33,031 bases of DNA. Origin: DATKWU01 sp964653685. GTDB lineage: Bacteria; Patescibacteriota; Microgenomatia; PFEM01; JAHIFH01. Both the position numbers and the translations under genes were made by a program. This document shows positions 14,955 through 22,932 of the stretch, one piece after another. Location: the NCBI GenBank assembly GCA_964653685.1, contig CAZZHA010000004.1, forward strand, positions 1-33,031. Reading direction: 5' to 3'. The notes under the pieces are model-generated. The model was not told where the DNA came from. It saw nothing but the letters and a program-made list of their open reading frames with translations, and made no database searches. The first letter of the stretch is position 1; every line of letters starts with the position of its first letter.

Positions 14955-15158
14955 ATGGGAGCCTTACCAAAAAGAAGAATTTCAACCGCCAGAAAGGGGA
15001 AAAGAAGAGCGGCCATTAAATTAGAAAGGTCACAACTCGTTAATTGTCCTAACTGTAGTCAGCCAAAAAAACCTCATCAAGTTTGCCAGGCTTGTGGTTA
15101 TTATAAGGGAAAAGAAGTGGTTAAACCTAAAGTTAAAAAAGGAAAGAAATCAACTTAG
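14955..15158 (+). CDS. rpmF: Ribosomal protein bL32
   Basis: Small large-subunit protein of 67 residues. The N-terminal ALPKRRIST segment and the zinc ribbon CPNC followed by CQAC (four cysteines) are diagnostic. The C-terminal tail is Lys-rich. It lies 15 bases after recG and 10 bases before nusB. Confidence 0.95.
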   Translation: MGALPKRRISTARKGKRRAAIKLERSQLVNCPNCSQPKKPHQVCQACGYYKGKEVVKPKVKKGKKST

Positions 15159-15168
15159 AGTAAAGGCT

Positions 15169-15573
15169 ATGAAAACGCCCTATGACCCCAGACACATCAG
15201 AAGACAAAAAGCAATTAAAAATTTATTTCTTTGGAGTTTTCGATCTGATCAAAAGATTGAAAATGAATTAGCTAAGAAAATCCTTGTTAACAGCAAGAAG
15301 ATTAACGAAATTATTGTTCAATCGGCCCCAGATTGGCCAATTGAACAAATTAATCGAGTTGATTTAGCCATTCTTCGACTAGCCATCTACGAATTGGTAA
15401 TTGTTAAAAAAGAACCACCAAAAGTCATTATCGACGAAGCGGTTGAATTAGCCAAACGTTATGGCAGCGAAAAAAGCTCTAGTTTTGTTAATGGGGTTTT
15501 GGGAACGGTTTTAAAAAAAGTCGAAAAAAAGGAAAAAGACAAAAAAACAGTTTCCCGTAAAAAATCAAAATGA
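15169..15573 (+). CDS. nusB: Transcription antitermination factor NusB
   Basis: All-helical RNA-binding factor that works with NusE (S10) in antitermination, mainly of rRNA operons. The 134 residues from the ATG at 15169 contain the NusB pattern: RRQKAIKNLFLWSF at the N-terminus, INRVDLAILRLAIYELV in the core, VIIDEAVELAKRYGSEKSSSFVNGVLG near the end, and a basic tail. A longer open frame from 15094 overlaps rpmF and adds residues unlike NusB, so the ATG after the rpmF stop is preferred. The stop overlaps the next ATG. Confidence 0.93.
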   Translation: MKTPYDPRHIRRQKAIKNLFLWSFRSDQKIENELAKKILVNSKKINEIIVQSAPDWPIEQINRVDLAILRLAIYELVIVKKEPPKVIIDEAVELAKRYGSEKSSSFVNGVLGTVLKKVEKKEKDKKTVSRKKSK

Positions 15574-15806
15574 CCAAAGTTGAAGAAAAAATCATTAGTT
15601 TAATCTCGGAAAACCTAGGCGTCGCTAAAGAAGAAATCACACCTGAATCAAGTCTTAGTAAAGACTTGGGTGCAGAAACTTTAATGATTTCTGATTTATT
15701 AGCCAAGATTCAGGAAACCTTTGATATTGACCTTGAAGAGATTGAGCCTGAAAAAATCAAGTTTGTCGGTCAATTAATTAATTTAGTAACTGCCGAAATC
15801 GAATGA
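15570..15806 (+). CDS. Acyl-carrier-like protein lacking the modified Ser
   Basis: A 78-residue acidic protein that aligns without gaps over the whole length of bacterial acyl carrier protein: VEEKIISLISENLGV at the start, LSKDLGA, then helix IQETFDIDLEE. In ACP the phosphopantetheine arm is attached to Ser in the DSL motif; here the equivalent motif is E36-T37-L38. Thr is not a normal substrate for holo-ACP synthase, so the protein may be unmodified. No fatty-acid genes lie nearby. It overlaps nusB by four bases and rnc by four (ATGA), and may have a structural or protein-binding role. The fold assignment is confident; the function is not. Confidence 0.85.
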   Translation: MTKVEEKIISLISENLGVAKEEITPESSLSKDLGAETLMISDLLAKIQETFDIDLEEIEPEKIKFVGQLINLVTAEIE

Positions 15807-16501
15807 AAAAAAATTTAGACACTCTCCAACAAAATTTAGGAATAAAATTTAATCAACCTCAATTATTGGCTCAGGCAATGGTTCACCGTTCTTATCTCAA
15901 TGAAACAACCGGAGTTGGCTTAGAATCTAACGAGAGACTGGAATTTTTAGGAGACGTCGTTCTTTCTTTTATTATTTCCAATTGGCTTTATCAGGAATTT
16001 CCCAATTATAAAGAGGGGCAGTTGACCAATCTTCGTTCTAATCTCGTCAGAACAACCACCCTGGCAAAAATTGCTGATCAATTAAAAATTGGTCAAAACC
16101 TCCTGATGAGTCGAGGCGAGAAAAACTCTGGGGGAGAAGAAAATCCTTCTCTCTTAGCTAATAGTCTTGAAGCGGTGATTGGGGCCATTTTTTTTGACCA
16201 GGGTCTTGCTAAAACAGAGACCTTTATCAAAAAGCAATTTAAATCATTTTTAGAAAAAATTGTTGCTAAAGGAGAATTTAAAGACAGCAAAACCCTCCTT
16301 CAGGAAAAACTCCAGGAAGAATTTAAAGAGACACCAATTTATAAGACCCTTGAAGAAAAAGGACCAGATCATGCTAAAATTTTTACGGTTGGTGTTTATA
16401 GTCAAGGTGATCTTTTAGCTCAGGAAAAAGGAAAAAGCAAACAAGAGGCCGAAGAAAAAGCGGCCAAAGCTGCTCTTGAAAAAATAGGAGATAACCGTTA
16501 A
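15803..16501 (+). CDS. rnc: Ribonuclease III
   Basis: Double-strand RNA endonuclease for rRNA and mRNA processing. The 232 residues contain the catalytic domain with signature NERLEFLGD (E44, E47, D51) and a double-strand RNA-binding domain (about 160-230, TLLQEKLQEEF to AAKAALEKI). In the second metal-binding segment the usual LAD..EA reads LAN-SLEA, so the Asp equivalent to E. coli D114 is Asn (N120), while the essential Glu is kept (E123). The start overlaps the preceding gene by ATGA. Confidence 0.95.
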   Translation: MKKNLDTLQQNLGIKFNQPQLLAQAMVHRSYLNETTGVGLESNERLEFLGDVVLSFIISNWLYQEFPNYKEGQLTNLRSNLVRTTTLAKIADQLKIGQNLLMSRGEKNSGGEENPSLLANSLEAVIGAIFFDQGLAKTETFIKKQFKSFLEKIVAKGEFKDSKTLLQEKLQEEFKETPIYKTLEEKGPDHAKIFTVGVYSQGDLLAQEKGKSKQEAEEKAAKAALEKIGDNR

Positions 16502-16504
16502 AAT
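16476..16504 (+). promoter_or_regulatory. Promoter for rpsP-khpA
   Basis: TTGAAA (16476-16481), 17-base spacer, TAAAAT (16499-16504), each matching consensus at five of six positions. It lies within the end of rnc. The predicted start leaves a 5' leader of only about three bases before the rpsP ATG. Confidence 0.65.
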
Positions 16505-16513
16505 TCTCACATT

Positions 16514-16741
16514 ATGGTTAAACTTAGACTAATTCGAACCGGCAAAAAAAACGCTCCCTCTTACCGAATTGCCGCTATGGATTCCCGAACTAAGCGAAAC
16601 GGCCGGGTGATTGAAAATCTTGGTTTTTATGATCCCAAAACCAAACCAACCACCATTAAATTCGATCGAAAAAGAGTCGATTATTGGCTTTCTCAAGGAG
16701 CCCAAATGACGGCAGTGGTCAAAAAACTATTGAAAAAATAG
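16514..16741 (+). CDS. rpsP: Ribosomal protein bS16
   Basis: Small-subunit assembly protein of 75 residues, full length, with the typical VKLRLIRTGKKNAPSYRIAA opening and NGRVIENLGFYDP. It is followed seven bases later by the KH-domain gene, the same pairing seen in Firmicutes (rpsP-khpA), but the usual rimM and trmD do not follow. Confidence 0.96.
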   Translation: MVKLRLIRTGKKNAPSYRIAAMDSRTKRNGRVIENLGFYDPKTKPTTIKFDRKRVDYWLSQGAQMTAVVKKLLKK

Positions 16742-16748
16742 GGAATTC

Positions 16749-16985
16749 ATGAAAAAACTCCTAGAATTTCTAATCAAGTCAATTGTTGAAAAACCTCAAG
16801 CAGTTAAAATTAAAGAAGAGGAAAAAGAAAATTTCGCTGAATATTCGATCAAGGTTGACCCTGAAGATATAAAAATTGTGATTGGTAAAAACGGCCAAAC
16901 CATCCGCGCCATTCGCACCTTAGTCAAAACTAAAGCGATAAAACAAGGTAAAAAGATTAACCTTAAATTAGAAGAAAATCAGTAA
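16749..16985 (+). CDS. khpA: KH-domain RNA-binding protein KhpA
   Basis: A 78-residue single KH-domain protein. The GxxG loop reads GKNG within IVIGKNGQTIRAIRTLV (about residues 43-59), and the N-terminal KKLLEFLIKSIVEKPQAV matches the KhpA/YlqC family. In Firmicutes KhpA works with KhpB as a global RNA chaperone; no KhpB is visible here. It ends convergently, overlapping the pilO stop by seven bases. Confidence 0.9.
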   Translation: MKKLLEFLIKSIVEKPQAVKIKEEEKENFAEYSIKVDPEDIKIVIGKNGQTIRAIRTLVKTKAIKQGKKINLKLEENQ

Positions 16986-17707
16986 GTAAAGGGATTTTCT
17001 TTACCGCTCGTCATCATGGGTAGGCTTGTTTGGCTCAAAGCTGCCTGATAGCCTTTAATTTCCTGATAAACTTCTTCCTCTTCCGGACTAGTGGGAATAA
17101 TCGTCCGATCAGCTTTGCCGATGAATTCAGGTGAGGCAAGGTAGTAAGTCTCCAATTCAAGCTTGCTTTCAAGAACATCTTCCTCTTGATCAAGGCTAAT
17201 TTGCTTAATCCGCATTAAGGGCGAGATTGACTCGACAGACTTAAAGAATTTATATAAATCCCCACGATCACCACTGACACTTAAACTAATTGTTAGCGAA
17301 GGAAAAGTTTCCTTGTTTCCCTTGGTTTGAATTTTTCCCGACCCAGTCGATATCTCGCCAATTTGAACATCTAGACCACTAATCTCTAAATCATTTTCAT
17401 TAGCTAAACTTCTTAAACTAGCAAAGATAAGAGGTCCGTTTTTATCAACCGGCAAAACTTTGACCACCTGATTAGCTCTTGCCTCCAGTTCACTCCGATC
17501 ATAGCCCTGTAAAATGGCTATCTTCTGCGATAATTGAGCTAGTTCATCCTTTTGTTTGCCTAGTTCTCCTCTTGCCTTTAAAATCTCACCAAGTTTTGGC
17601 TTAACCACCAAAACGCCTGACAAAATAATCAGAACAACCACAATCAGAGGAAAAAGAAATTCCCGAAACTTGGATAAATCTGGTAATTTATTGACTCCTA
17701 TTGCCAT
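16979..17707 (-). CDS. pilO: Type IV pilus alignment protein PilO-like
   Basis: Inner-membrane component that pairs with PilN and links the cytoplasmic PilM ring to the pilus machine. The 242 residues have a short cytoplasmic N-terminus, one membrane helix (about 18-36, FLFPLIVVVLIILSGVLVV), a coiled coil (about 40-68) and a ferredoxin-like extracytoplasmic domain (about 75-190), then an acidic tail. It is the last gene of the pilM-pilN-pilO run, three bases after pilN. No PilP gene follows, consistent with an envelope lacking a secretin. Confidence 0.85.
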   Translation of the reverse strand: MAIGVNKLPDLSKFREFLFPLIVVVLIILSGVLVVKPKLGEILKARGELGKQKDELAQLSQKIAILQGYDRSELEARANQVVKVLPVDKNGPLIFASLRSLANENDLEISGLDVQIGEISTGSGKIQTKGNKETFPSLTISLSVSGDRGDLYKFFKSVESISPLMRIKQISLDQEEDVLESKLELETYYLASPEFIGKADRTIIPTSPEEEEVYQEIKGYQAALSQTSLPMMTSGKENPFTY

Positions 17708-17710
17708 TTT

Positions 17711-18253
17711 TTAATCAACCAAAACTTCAAAATTAAAATTATAGATACCGTCTTCTTGTCGGCTAGCAGAAACCAGAGTGCTACTGGTGACGTCACCATC
17801 ATCAACCGCTTCTTTTAAACTCTTTAAAAAAGACGATAAGACTGGCGCATTATCGGCTAAGCCTGAAAAAATTATTTCTCCATTAGAACTCCACTTTACA
17901 CTTTCCAAGGCGATTCCTTGAATCATTAAATCATCTAAGTAATTAAGCCAATACTCAGGTTGGGGAGTCTCAGTTCCCACTAATCTGGTTAAGACTGAAA
18001 GACGCTGCTTAACCAGAAACTGCAACGACTCCATTTCCTCTAGACCGACTAACTCCGCCTTTTTTACGGCAATCTTTTTAGTCACTACTTGGGATTCGCG
18101 AGTGACTACTAGTCCGTATGAGAAAACTACAGCTACTAACAAACAATAAAGGACAATTAAAAAAATCGTGCCTATCTTCAAAAGGAAACTTCTTCTTTTT
18201 TCTGTGAAAGAAAGTTTATCTGCTTGGAGAAGATTAATTTCTTTTGCCGCCAT
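17711..18253 (-). CDS. pilN: Type IV pilus protein PilN-like
   Basis: The 180-residue protein carries the short cytoplasmic INLL motif (residues 6-9, in AAKEINLLQADK) that docks into PilM, one membrane helix (about 27-49), a coiled coil and a small extracytoplasmic ferredoxin-like domain. It sits three bases from pilM and three from pilO, the standard order of the alignment complex. Confidence 0.88.
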   Translation of the reverse strand: MAAKEINLLQADKLSFTEKRRSFLLKIGTIFLIVLYCLLVAVVFSYGLVVTRESQVVTKKIAVKKAELVGLEEMESLQFLVKQRLSVLTRLVGTETPQPEYWLNYLDDLMIQGIALESVKWSSNGEIIFSGLADNAPVLSSFLKSLKEAVDDGDVTSSTLVSASRQEDGIYNFNFEVLVD

Positions 18254-18256
18254 TAA

Positions 18257-19276
18257 TTAAACCTCTTTCATTGCTAAACCAATCGCGGTTGCATAAAGGA
18301 ATGTTTGAACTCGACTAAGCTGTTTTCTCAAAGTTTCATCCATCTTAATCTGATTAAAAGCATCACCAACTTGAATCTCTAGGCTTAACTTTGAAGCCAT
18401 AACACTGACTGCTTCCGGCAAGCCAGCCGTACCACCACTAAGAATAACCCGTTTGATTGTTTTTTGGGTTTCGGAACGAAAATATTCAATTGTTTTCTCA
18501 ATCTCGTTAACAATGACATCAAGAATTGGACCAATAGCTTCCTTAACTTTACCTTCTAACTTCTTCGGGTCAACACCATAAGCCTTTTTGTAAGCCTCTG
18601 CCTGACTCGGATCTAGTCCCAAGCCAGTAGCAATTGCTCTGGTCAAGGCTTCACCACCAGTGGTAACGGAACGAGAAAAAACAACCAAGCCTTTTTCAAC
18701 CACGGCCATGTCAGTCGCCTTAGCTCCTAAATCCACCACCAAAGCCGCTTCTCCTTCTGGCCCAACCAAACCCCTGGCTAGAGCAACAATTTCTGTTTCT
18801 AAACTGACTGGATTTAAACCAGCTGTCTTCAGAACCTTTAAAGTTTTTTCAACCAGTCTCGTTGGTGCCGCCACAATCAAAACTTGAATTTTCTCTTGAT
18901 TATTAACATTAATTCGCCCCACTACTTGATGAGCTAAAGTCGTTTCTTCTAAAGGAATGGGTACGTATTGTTCTGCCTCCCACTTAATGGCTGATTTTAA
19001 CTCCTCTTCAGACAAGGGTGGTAAATTAATCGTCCGGGTAAAAACCTGATCTTGAGGGAGGGCTGTGTTCACATTATTAGTGGAAATTTTTGCTTCGCTT
19101 TGAAGTTTTTTAATTGCCTCGGCTAGAGCGGTCAGATCAGTATCCGCCTCTGAAGCCAATCCCTTTTGAGTTGAGGGACTTGAACCAAAAGCCACTAAAC
19201 GATACTCCTTGCCGCTTTTAGCCAGCTGGACAACTTTAAGATTATAGGAACCAATATCTAAACCAAAAAATTCCAT
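18257..19276 (-). CDS. pilM: Type IV pilus actin-like ATPase PilM
   Basis: Cytoplasmic actin-fold protein that binds the PilN tail. The 339 residues start with the phosphate-1 motif FFGLDIGSYNLKVVQL. They contain WEAEQYVPIPLEE, the phosphate-2 region VVDLGAKATDMAVVEKG, and the adenosine motif ILSGGTAGLPE near residue 285. Full length. It follows the PilX-like gene by seven bases. Confidence 0.94.
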   Translation of the reverse strand: MEFFGLDIGSYNLKVVQLAKSGKEYRLVAFGSSPSTQKGLASEADTDLTALAEAIKKLQSEAKISTNNVNTALPQDQVFTRTINLPPLSEEELKSAIKWEAEQYVPIPLEETTLAHQVVGRINVNNQEKIQVLIVAAPTRLVEKTLKVLKTAGLNPVSLETEIVALARGLVGPEGEAALVVDLGAKATDMAVVEKGLVVFSRSVTTGGEALTRAIATGLGLDPSQAEAYKKAYGVDPKKLEGKVKEAIGPILDVIVNEIEKTIEYFRSETQKTIKRVILSGGTAGLPEAVSVMASKLSLEIQVGDAFNQIKMDETLRKQLSRVQTFLYATAIGLAMKEV

Positions 19277-19283
19277 GGGCAGA

Positions 19284-20126
19284 TTATGATTTTATCAAAT
19301 CCTCTTCGCTAAATAAGACATAATCAAAAATGGCTGGCGGCGCTTCAAAAAGCTGACATTGTTCAACCTTTCGGCTAATACCGGTATCTGCTTGTGAAGC
19401 AGTTGCTTGATAACAATAACCCTGAAGCGGCAAGTCAGCATTACCTCTAATCGCTAACTGTTGCTCTTCATCATTATAAATGAGTTTTAGTCTTAGGACA
19501 TAACTAACACTGGGAATACTAACCGTAGCTTTAAAGGGAAAACTAAAAGTTTGACCATCAATCTCCAATGATTCACCTGAACTCGCCGCTGTAAACTTAT
19601 TAGTCGCGGTTCTGTTTGAATTAGGATCAAAAGCAGACTTGGTAGTTTTAAAGCTGCCATCATTATAAAGAATGGTCGCCTCTAAAGCCGGTGTCGCCGT
19701 CTCACTTACTCCCTGACCTTCATTACCCCAGAAAATTTCGATTTGATTACCAGTAAAAGCTTCAGCTGGATTAAGATTACCATCATCATCGTGAGCCACG
19801 AGCCAAACCGTCTGGGTCTTACCGGCTTCGATTCCTTTAGGGAATTTAAAAATGTTCTTACCGCTCCCCCCTAAAGAAACTGTTCCGGTGGTAATGGTAA
19901 AGCCTTCTGTTGAGAAATTCGGTAAATCCTGACCAGCCAAAAGACTTTCTAGGCCCGCTTCGGCTACTGAAAAAGCCCTAGCTGACTCTTCTTGTTCTTG
20001 AGAAAGACGAATATCAGTCACTGACCGAGAAATAACTGATAAACCAATGGTCAAGGCTACCGCCATAATTAATAAAATCACTAATAAAGCTTGACCAGAA
20101 TTAGATTTTTTCTTCATCTCTTCCAT
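19284..20126 (-). CDS. PilX-like minor pilus protein
   Basis: A 280-residue protein with a short basic N-terminus, the helix GQALLVILLIMAVALTIGLS, then RQ-like SVTDIRLSQEQEESARAFSVAEAGLE, a hallmark of PilX-type pilus proteins. A long extracytoplasmic domain follows. It lacks the Phe and Glu of a standard prepilin site, as PilX-like proteins often do. The start is uncertain: TTG at 20153 lies four bases after the previous stop, ATG at 20126 is the first ATG, and ATG at 20117 would give MKKKSNSGQALL. In other species PilX joins a tip complex with the minor pilins encoded just upstream. Confidence 0.78.
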   Translation of the reverse strand: MEEMKKKSNSGQALLVILLIMAVALTIGLSVISRSVTDIRLSQEQEESARAFSVAEAGLESLLAGQDLPNFSTEGFTITTGTVSLGGSGKNIFKFPKGIEAGKTQTVWLVAHDDDGNLNPAEAFTGNQIEIFWGNEGQGVSETATPALEATILYNDGSFKTTKSAFDPNSNRTATNKFTAASSGESLEIDGQTFSFPFKATVSIPSVSYVLRLKLIYNDEEQQLAIRGNADLPLQGYCYQATASQADTGISRKVEQCQLFEAPPAIFDYVLFSEEDLIKS

Positions 20127-20157
20127 TTTAATGAGACCGCTACCTTCTGTCAAATAA

Positions 20158-20682
20158 TCACTCAGGAATATTTCTTAAACTAATTGTTGTTTTAAAACTA
20201 ATTAAGGCTAGTTCTTCTGGCCGAGCACTAGGGCCACCACTCGACAGAATGAAATCAATCGTCACGACATCCGGTTTAAAAGAACCGTCTTCCTGACGCT
20301 GGCAATCAAAAGAACAATCAACAATAATTTCATCGCTTATCAAATCAGCTGAATTTGAGCTAATCTTGTCATCACCACAACTAAATTCCGTTGAACCACC
20401 ATCAGGATTTTTAATTTTTATCTTAGTCATCCCTAGTTCACAAATCTGCTCATCTTCAGGAGTACTATCACTATTCTTTTCAAGATAACGAGCGTTTCTA
20501 ATCATCCTTTCCATCACCCCTAGAGCATAGTCACCGTTTTGTTTAACGTTACTGGCGGTTTTGGCTTTGGTTGAGCCTCTTAATAAACTAAAAAAACTAG
20601 CCGAACTAATAACGGCAATGATGCCGAAAAGACCGACCACCACCAAGATTTCAATTAGAGTAAAACCGTTTTTCTTTACCAT
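20158..20682 (-). CDS. Minor prepilin, PilW/GspJ-like
   Basis: A 174-residue prepilin. Peptidase site KKNG followed by FTLIEILVVVG with Glu5 of the mature protein, then one hydrophobic helix and a globular domain beginning with a helix that contains GVMERMIRNARYLEKN, as in PilW/GspJ proteins. Four cysteines could form two disulfides. The start overlaps the end of the PilV-like gene by seven bases, implying coupled translation. Confidence 0.85.
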   Translation of the reverse strand: MVKKNGFTLIEILVVVGLFGIIAVISSASFFSLLRGSTKAKTASNVKQNGDYALGVMERMIRNARYLEKNSDSTPEDEQICELGMTKIKIKNPDGGSTEFSCGDDKISSNSADLISDEIIVDCSFDCQRQEDGSFKPDVVTIDFILSSGGPSARPEELALISFKTTISLRNIPE

Positions 20683-21047
20683 TTGGTTAAATAAGTTTCT
20701 AGGTTTGATTCATGCGTCCCCTTAGCATCCACCCAGGTGACAATCACTATAACTCTGACGCGATCGACACCATTAGAATCACAAGTCACTGTTCTGGTAA
20801 AACCTTCAATCTCCTCGAATGATGGACAACTGCCAGCAAAAAAAGCATCAGGATCACCATCTCTAAAGGCCCTGACTCCTTCAATTGCCTCTCGGGCGTA
20901 TTGAGTCGCCAAAGATTGTTTGCTAGCAAAAGTTGTATTCCTAACCGAGATAGTCGTCGCCGTAATCAAAGCCAGAATAACCAAAACGACCACCGCCACC
21001 GCGGCTAAAACCTCAATTAAAGACTGGCCTGATTCTTGTTTTTTCAT
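20676..21047 (-). CDS. Minor prepilin, PilV/GspI-like
   Basis: A 123-residue prepilin with a degenerate leader, ESG followed by QSLIEVLAAVAVVVLVIL. Mature position 1 is Gln instead of Phe while Glu5 is kept, a variation seen in PilV-type pilins. The segment SLATQYAREAIEGVRAFRDGD after the helix also fits PilV. It starts directly after the stop of the GspH-like gene. Confidence 0.83.
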   Translation of the reverse strand: MKKQESGQSLIEVLAAVAVVVLVILALITATTISVRNTTFASKQSLATQYAREAIEGVRAFRDGDPDAFFAGSCPSFEEIEGFTRTVTCDSNGVDRVRVIVIVTWVDAKGTHESNLETYLTKW

Positions 21048-21527
21048 TTATTCAGAAATTAGCTCAATTTTACCATTAGGATAAACCACTAAATCTTTGG
21101 TTGCTCCATAACCAGATAAAGTAATCGTGATACCTGACTCTTCTTGAATATCTGTCCCGCCGGTAACTGGTTTGAATAAAATACCATCTTCTGGTCTCTC
21201 TGTGATCCTCACTCCAGACGACAACTGATTATCGCTAATAAGCTTTAAATCCAGACCACTTCCACAACTTGAATAAAGAGTGTAGTTATCAGTATTAAAT
21301 TCAACTAAGATACCATCAAAAACCCCTTCAGTGCATTTTTTTTTACCTGACAAAGCTTTGCTTTGAGCATTAGTCAAATCAGTTTTCAATTCTAATGCCG
21401 CTTGTTCCAAGATCTGCTGACGATTAAATTTCATATACTGGGCTAAGCCAATAGAGAATAAAATCACTATTACCGAAACAACCACTAAAATTTCAATCAG
21501 AGTAAAACCAGATTTTCTCTTTTTCAT
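21048..21527 (-). CDS. Minor prepilin, GspH/FimT-like
   Basis: A 159-residue prepilin from the ATG at 21527, whose A is the last base of the preceding stop (TGATG). A longer open frame to 21578 would put 17 irrelevant residues before the leader. Site KKRKSG then FTLIEILVVVSVIVIL. The region FNRQQILEQAALELKTDLTNAQ and GVFDGILVEF shows it is a close paralogue of the pilin just upstream (21527-22542), minus that protein's cysteine-rich tail. Confidence 0.86.
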   Translation of the reverse strand: MKKRKSGFTLIEILVVVSVIVILFSIGLAQYMKFNRQQILEQAALELKTDLTNAQSKALSGKKKCTEGVFDGILVEFNTDNYTLYSSCGSGLDLKLISDNQLSSGVRITERPEDGILFKPVTGGTDIQEESGITITLSGYGATKDLVVYPNGKIELISE

Positions 21528-22542
21528 CAAAAAATAGGAAACAAAGTGTCTACACACCAACACCAACCTGGGCCACAAATTTCATAATCAACACATTCAC
21601 CCAGATAATAATCAGAGCATTCTTCGATTTCAGCGCAACCCTGATCCATATAGCCAGTTGGCTGAATTTTTGTGCAGACTCCTGCTAAGCACTCACCTGG
21701 ATATCCATGATAATCGCATTCCCAGTGTTCTGGCTGATTTTCGTGTTGGCAAACACCAGCAACACAACTTTCATTTATTGTACACTCTTCATTATCATTA
21801 CAATTAAGACATAAAGCTCCTCCTGTGCCACAATAATTAAGTGTTGTCCCTGGCTCACAATTAGAACCAGACCAACAACCAGAGCATGAAACAGGTGAAG
21901 AGAAAACAATTTCTAATTTCCCGCTAGGCGCCACAAGAACACCGCCAGTCCGGCTCGTACTACCGCTACCAGCCACCAAAACAATTGTTTCTTCTTCAGA
22001 GAAATCAGTCCCACCGGTAAGGCTTTTAAAAAGAATTTCATCAGGAGAACTGCCTAAACTAACTTGTTTTATCTTGTAAGTAGTAATTAAAACTAAATCC
22101 GTTTTGTTATTGCAGCTTGAATAAAGACTGTATTCGTCATCCCCAAACCTGACCAAAACTCCATCAAAAACCCCCTCACAACCCTTTTTACCAGAAAGNN
22201 NNNNNNNNNNNNNNNNNNNNNNNNNNNNNNNNNNNNNNNNNNNNNNNNNNNNNNNNNNNNNNNNNNNNNNNNNNNNNNNNNNNNNNNNNNNNNNNNNNCA
22301 AACCTGACCAAAACTCCATCAAAAACCCCCTCACAACCCTTTTTACCAGAAAGGGCCATTTCTCGAGCATGAGCCAGATTGTTTTTAAGACCTAAAACGG
22401 CTTGATCTAATATCTGTTGACGATTAAATCTCGTGTATTGAACCAAACCAATCGAAAAGAGAATCGCTAAAATGGAAATCACAATTAAAAGCTCAACCAA
22501 AGTGAAACCAAAAATAGAAGATTTTGAGCAGGCTCTCTTCAT
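21527..22542 (-). CDS. Cys-rich GspH-like prepilin, split by false gap
   Basis: Two open frames separated by 100 N belong to one gene. Removing the N run and one copy of the flanking 55-bp duplicate (155 bases in all) gives one frame of 861 bases, 286 residues. The leader SSIFG then FTLVELLIVISILAIL and the FNRQQILDQAVLGLKNNL segment match the neighbouring GspH-like paralogue. After GKLEIVFSS comes a unique tail of about 125 residues with 18 cysteines (pattern ECTINESCVAGVCQ and similar), resembling a small disulfide-knotted adhesive module. Location on the pilus surface or tip is inferred from the architecture. Translation of the next gene is coupled through TGATG. Confidence 0.82.
22144..22198 (+). 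repeat. 55-bp sequence duplicated across gap 2 (left copy)
   Basis: Identical to 22299-22353 and ending exactly at the N run. The same 55-base length as in gap 1 points to an assembler k-mer overlap. Confidence 0.9.
22199..22298. other. Assembly gap 2 (100 N), probably artificial
   Basis: Placed inside a prepilin gene between identical 55-bp flanks. Merging the flanks restores one uninterrupted frame, so nothing appears to be missing. Confidence 0.88.
22299..22353 (+). repeat. 55-bp sequence duplicated across gap 2 (right copy)
   Basis: Second copy of 22144-22198; on the minus strand it encodes the segment from LSGKKGCEGVFDG to VRF. Confidence 0.9.
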
Positions 22543-22545
22543 ATT

Positions 22546-22932
22546 CTAAGGAGGACCTACTTTGTAATTACATGCGGCACTCCCGCATGAGCCAGAACAA
22601 GTATCGGAGCCAGGATTTTCTAAAGCCGCACATAATTCATAACTATTAGTATCACCATTGTAATAATAGCTTTGACCATCAATCGGATCTTCAGGTAGGG
22701 GTGATAAATAGTCAGAACAGTCTGAAGTTGGATCTGTTCCGACTGGATAAGTTCCAGTATCATTCCGACACATTTCCAAACCGCTCCTAATCTGTTCCAA
22801 ATCAGCCTTTCTTTTTCCATCCCGGGCTGATTTCCTGGCTCCTTGATAAGAAACCAAAGCCAAACCAGAGAGAACGGCAATAATCGTCATTACTACTAAT
22901 AATTCAATTAGAGTAAAACCTTTTTTGTTCAT
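22546..22932 (-). CDS. Prepilin, GspG-like
   Basis: A 128-residue prepilin with site NKKG then FTLIELLVVMTIIAVL. The GspG-type stretch RDGKRKADLEQIRSGLEMCRNDTGTYP follows the helix, and a short domain with several cysteines (CSGSCGSAAC) ends the protein. ATGA overlap with the gene upstream. It is one of four paralogues here sharing the RDxxR(K/R)xDL...YP motif; which one, if any, polymerises is unknown. Confidence 0.88.
   Translation of the reverse strand: MNKKGFTLIELLVVMTIIAVLSGLALVSYQGARKSARDGKRKADLEQIRSGLEMCRNDTGTYPVGTDPTSDCSDYLSPLPEDPIDGQSYYYNGDTNSYELCAALENPGSDTCSGSCGSAACNYKVGPP

Noticed and set aside
15094..15168. N-terminal extension of NusB
   Set aside because: The extra residues are translated from the rpmF gene in another frame and do not resemble NusB; the ATG at 15169 follows the rpmF stop.
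21528..21578. Longer start for the GspH-like prepilin
   Set aside because: It would put 17 non-leader residues before a standard KKRKSG leader and overlap the upstream gene; the TGATG junction fixes the start at 21527.
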